Source of the DNA: Nitrososphaerota archaeon
GTDB lineage: Archaea > Thermoproteota > Nitrososphaeria > Nitrososphaerales > JACPRH01
DNA: 7,178 bases
Direction: 5' to 3'
NCBI GenBank assembly: GCA_029460375.1
Contig: JARPAQ010000120.1
Span: 1-7,178 of the forward strand
Shown: positions 5,438-7,178 of the stretch, piece after piece
Layout of the letters: every line of letters begins with the position of its first letter
How positions within the stretch are numbered: position 1 is the stretch's first letter
Notes under the pieces: model-generated
Told to the model about the DNA's origin: nothing
The model's database searches: none
What the model saw: the letters and a program-made list of their open reading frames with translations, nothing else
Made by a program: the position numbers and the translations under genes

Positions 5438-7178
5438 AGCACTTCACCCATTTGTCTAGGAATAGCTTCACTCCAAGTCTTTCCGAGCTCTGCTACAGGA
5501 AGCGAAATAACATTTCTACCGTCAATTCTAACTGAGAATACTTCATTTCTCACTATACCTATAACGCTACACGGTGTACCATATCTGTCTGCCAAGGCAA
5601 CTAGCTTCTCTACACATTCCCTACTTGTCGCTAAGAGCATTCTGCCGTGCGATTCGGAAAATAAAATCTCATCCACCCTGTTGCATATCGAATTAACCTT
5701 ATCCAGCTCTATATCTATACCTTTATTGCCTCCGATACACATCTCAGCTAGAGCGATGGCTAACCCTCCTTCCGAGCAGTCATTCACAGAATCTATAAGA
5801 CCACTCCGAATCGCTTCAAGAACAAGTTTCTGAACTTTATTCTCAGCTTCAAAATCAACTTTAGGTACAACTCCTCCCGTTAAGTTATGAACATATTCAT
5901 AATACTCTGAGCCACCCATCTCCAGCTTGGTGACACCTAACATAACTATAACATCCCCTTCATTATTCAGACCCATCTTTCTAACGTGACTAGCATCCTC
6001 GATAAGTCCAATGACCGAAACTATGGGTGAAGGCTTGATAGCTACTCCTGTACCCACATCTTCATTATAGAAACTCACCTTACCTCCTACACAGGGAAGA
6101 CTCAGTTCCCTACAGTAGTCAGCCATACCGCGCACAGCCTCACTGAACATCCAGAATACCTCAGGATTACCAGGATCACCAAACTGGCAGTGATCTACCA
6201 TAGCAAGAGGTTCTCCACCGACTGAGACTATGTTCCTACAGGCTTCAGCCAGCCCTCCAGCTGCACCGTTATACGGGTCAAGATAGCAGTGCTTGGGATT
6301 ACCATCCACCTTAACGGCGAGGAGCTTACCATTATCGAGCCTGAGGACAGCCGCACCACCTTGACCCGGCTTTACAACTGTTCTTACTCCTACTTCGTGG
6401 TCGTACTGCTCGTATACCCACTTCTTACTAGCTATTGTTGGTGAAGACAGCAGGGTGAGAAGAGTTTCAGAGAGGCTTGCAGGTTCTTTCGGCGGCTCAA
6501 TATTTCTTAATCTGTCTATATGTTGTGGTTTGGTTGCTGCTCTCTGGATTATAGGTGCGTTCGTCACGATTTCTACAGGTAGATCAGCCACTACTGAGTC
6601 GTTATCGCTTATTGTGAGCCTATCTTTCTCCGTAATTCTCCCTATCTTTGCATACAAGATCTCATATTTGTCAAATATCTTTAGTATATCTTCTTCGTGG
6701 CCCTGCTTAATAACGAAGAGCATTCTTTCCTGAGATTCGGATATCAGAGCTTCCACAGGGGTCATGTCACTTTCTCGAAGAGGTATTTGAGAAATTTCAA
6801 CATTCATCCCTTTGCATCCTTTATCAGCCATCTCTGAAAGGCCGCAGGTGAGACCGCCTCCACCAAGATCCTTCAGCCCTCTTACATAACCTGTTGAAAC
6901 TGCTTCAAGGGTTGCTTCTATAATCAGCTTCTTGATGAAGGGGTTAGGTATCTGAACAGCTGATCTTTCACTTTCAGACTTTTCACTTAAAACCTTGGAC
7001 GCAAAGGTTACACCATGTATTCCATCTCTCCCCGTACTCCCTCCTACTAGAATAACAGTGTCCCCGGGGTACTTCGCTTCAGCGAGAACCAGATCCTCTT
7101 TCCTACCTAAACCTACACAGACTACGTCTACAAGGCAGTTCTTCTCGTAACTCTTGTCGAACCCTACTTCTCCTCCTA
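5434..7178 (-). CDS. purL: FGAM synthase large-domain subunit, small-type PurL (N-terminus outside window)
   Basis: PurL converts FGAR to FGAM with ATP and ammonia, step 4 of IMP synthesis. The frame is open from the right edge, giving 580 codons; the first in-window Met codon (6831) is internal. Codons before it encode GGEVGFDKSY, VGGSTGRDGIHGVTFAS and KDLGGGGLTCGLSE, all recognisable PurL motifs. Downstream come PLRESDMTPVEALISESQER, the PTIASKKWVYEQYD linker, NPKHCYLDPYNG, ARM-equivalent segments of the second half (GGKVSFYNE, GGSEYYEYVHN, NDCSEGGLAIALAE, FSESHGRMLLA) and a C-terminal KTWSEAIPRQ. Against B. subtilis PurL from memory, about 170-190 N-terminal residues are missing. This is the small form without a fused glutaminase, so it should act with PurS and PurQ, neither in view. 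GGKVSFYNE and DHCQFGDP differ from the bacterial GGNVSLYNE and DNLNFGNP. The TGA overlaps the purF TTG. Confidence 0.96.
   Translation of the reverse strand, partial: GGEVGFDKSYEKNCLVDVVCVGLGRKEDLVLAEAKYPGDTVILVGGSTGRDGIHGVTFASKVLSEKSESERSAVQIPNPFIKKLIIEATLEAVSTGYVRGLKDLGGGGLTCGLSEMADKGCKGMNVEISQIPLRESDMTPVEALISESQERMLFVIKQGHEEDILKIFDKYEILYAKIGRITEKDRLTISDNDSVVADLPVEIVTNAPIIQRAATKPQHIDRLRNIEPPKEPASLSETLLTLLSSPTIASKKWVYEQYDHEVGVRTVVKPGQGGAAVLRLDNGKLLAVKVDGNPKHCYLDPYNGAAGGLAEACRNIVSVGGEPLAMVDHCQFGDPGNPEVFWMFSEAVRGMADYCRELSLPCVGGKVSFYNEDVGTGVAIKPSPIVSVIGLIEDASHVRKMGLNNEGDVIVMLGVTKLEMGGSEYYEYVHNLTGGVVPKVDFEAENKVQKLVLEAIRSGLIDSVNDCSEGGLAIALAEMCIGGNKGIDIELDKVNSICNRVDEILFSESHGRMLLATSRECVEKLVALADRYGTPCSVIGIVRNEVFSVRIDGRNVISLPVAELGKTWSEAIPRQMGEVL
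5444..5449 (-). promoter_or_regulatory. Shine-Dalgarno of purF inside the end of purL
   Basis: On the minus strand GGGTGA ends 6 nt before the purF TTG. GGTGA is complementary to the archaeal 16S tail (TCACC). It lies in the last codons of purL, just before its TGA. It supports initiation at the TTG and makes coupled translation of purL and purF likely. Confidence 0.55.

Overview
The window is most simply read as a piece of an archaeal chromosome carrying a de novo purine biosynthesis operon. The archaeal call is an inference from several signs: the small-type PurL with archaeal-style variant motifs, a PurE of the methanogen-like pattern, a GGTGA Shine-Dalgarno, TTG starts inside a compressed operon, TATA-box-like elements (TTTAAA, TTTTATA), and a polytopic PMT-like glycosyltransferase with sequons in its outer loop. 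A TACK-type (Thermoproteota-like) lineage is a guess. No rRNA, tRNA, mobile element or CRISPR array is visible.

Layout from left to right. Bases 1-212 are mostly intergenic. They hold a possible start of a minus-strand gene leaving the left edge (low confidence) and candidate TATA boxes for two divergent promoters. Bases 213-1607 (+) encode a membrane glycosyltransferase of the PMT/GT-C type, which ends two bases from the end of the purine operon. Bases 1610-7178 (-) are the operon. Read in its own direction the order is purL (5' end beyond the right edge), purF, purE, purC, purM. Junctions are tight: TTGA overlap, 51-nt gap, 1-nt gap, TTGA overlap.

The five enzymes cover step 1 (PurF, PRPP to phosphoribosylamine) and steps 4-7 of IMP synthesis (PurL, FGAR to FGAM; PurM, FGAM to AIR; PurE, AIR or N5-CAIR to CAIR; PurC, CAIR to SAICAR). 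A small-type PurL needs PurS and PurQ, which are not in the window and may lie upstream of purL beyond the right edge. PurD, PurN/PurT, PurK, PurB and the last two steps are also not in the window. The operon promoter must lie to the right of the window or upstream of further genes there.

Nothing here is clearly a new biological system. The points most worth a second look are the altered PRPP-site loop and FARPDS-equivalent motif in PurF, the repeated TTGA start/stop overlaps, PurE with no PurK beside it, and the Thr-rich outer loop of the glycosyltransferase. The purL reading frame also runs well past its first in-window Met, out of the right edge.
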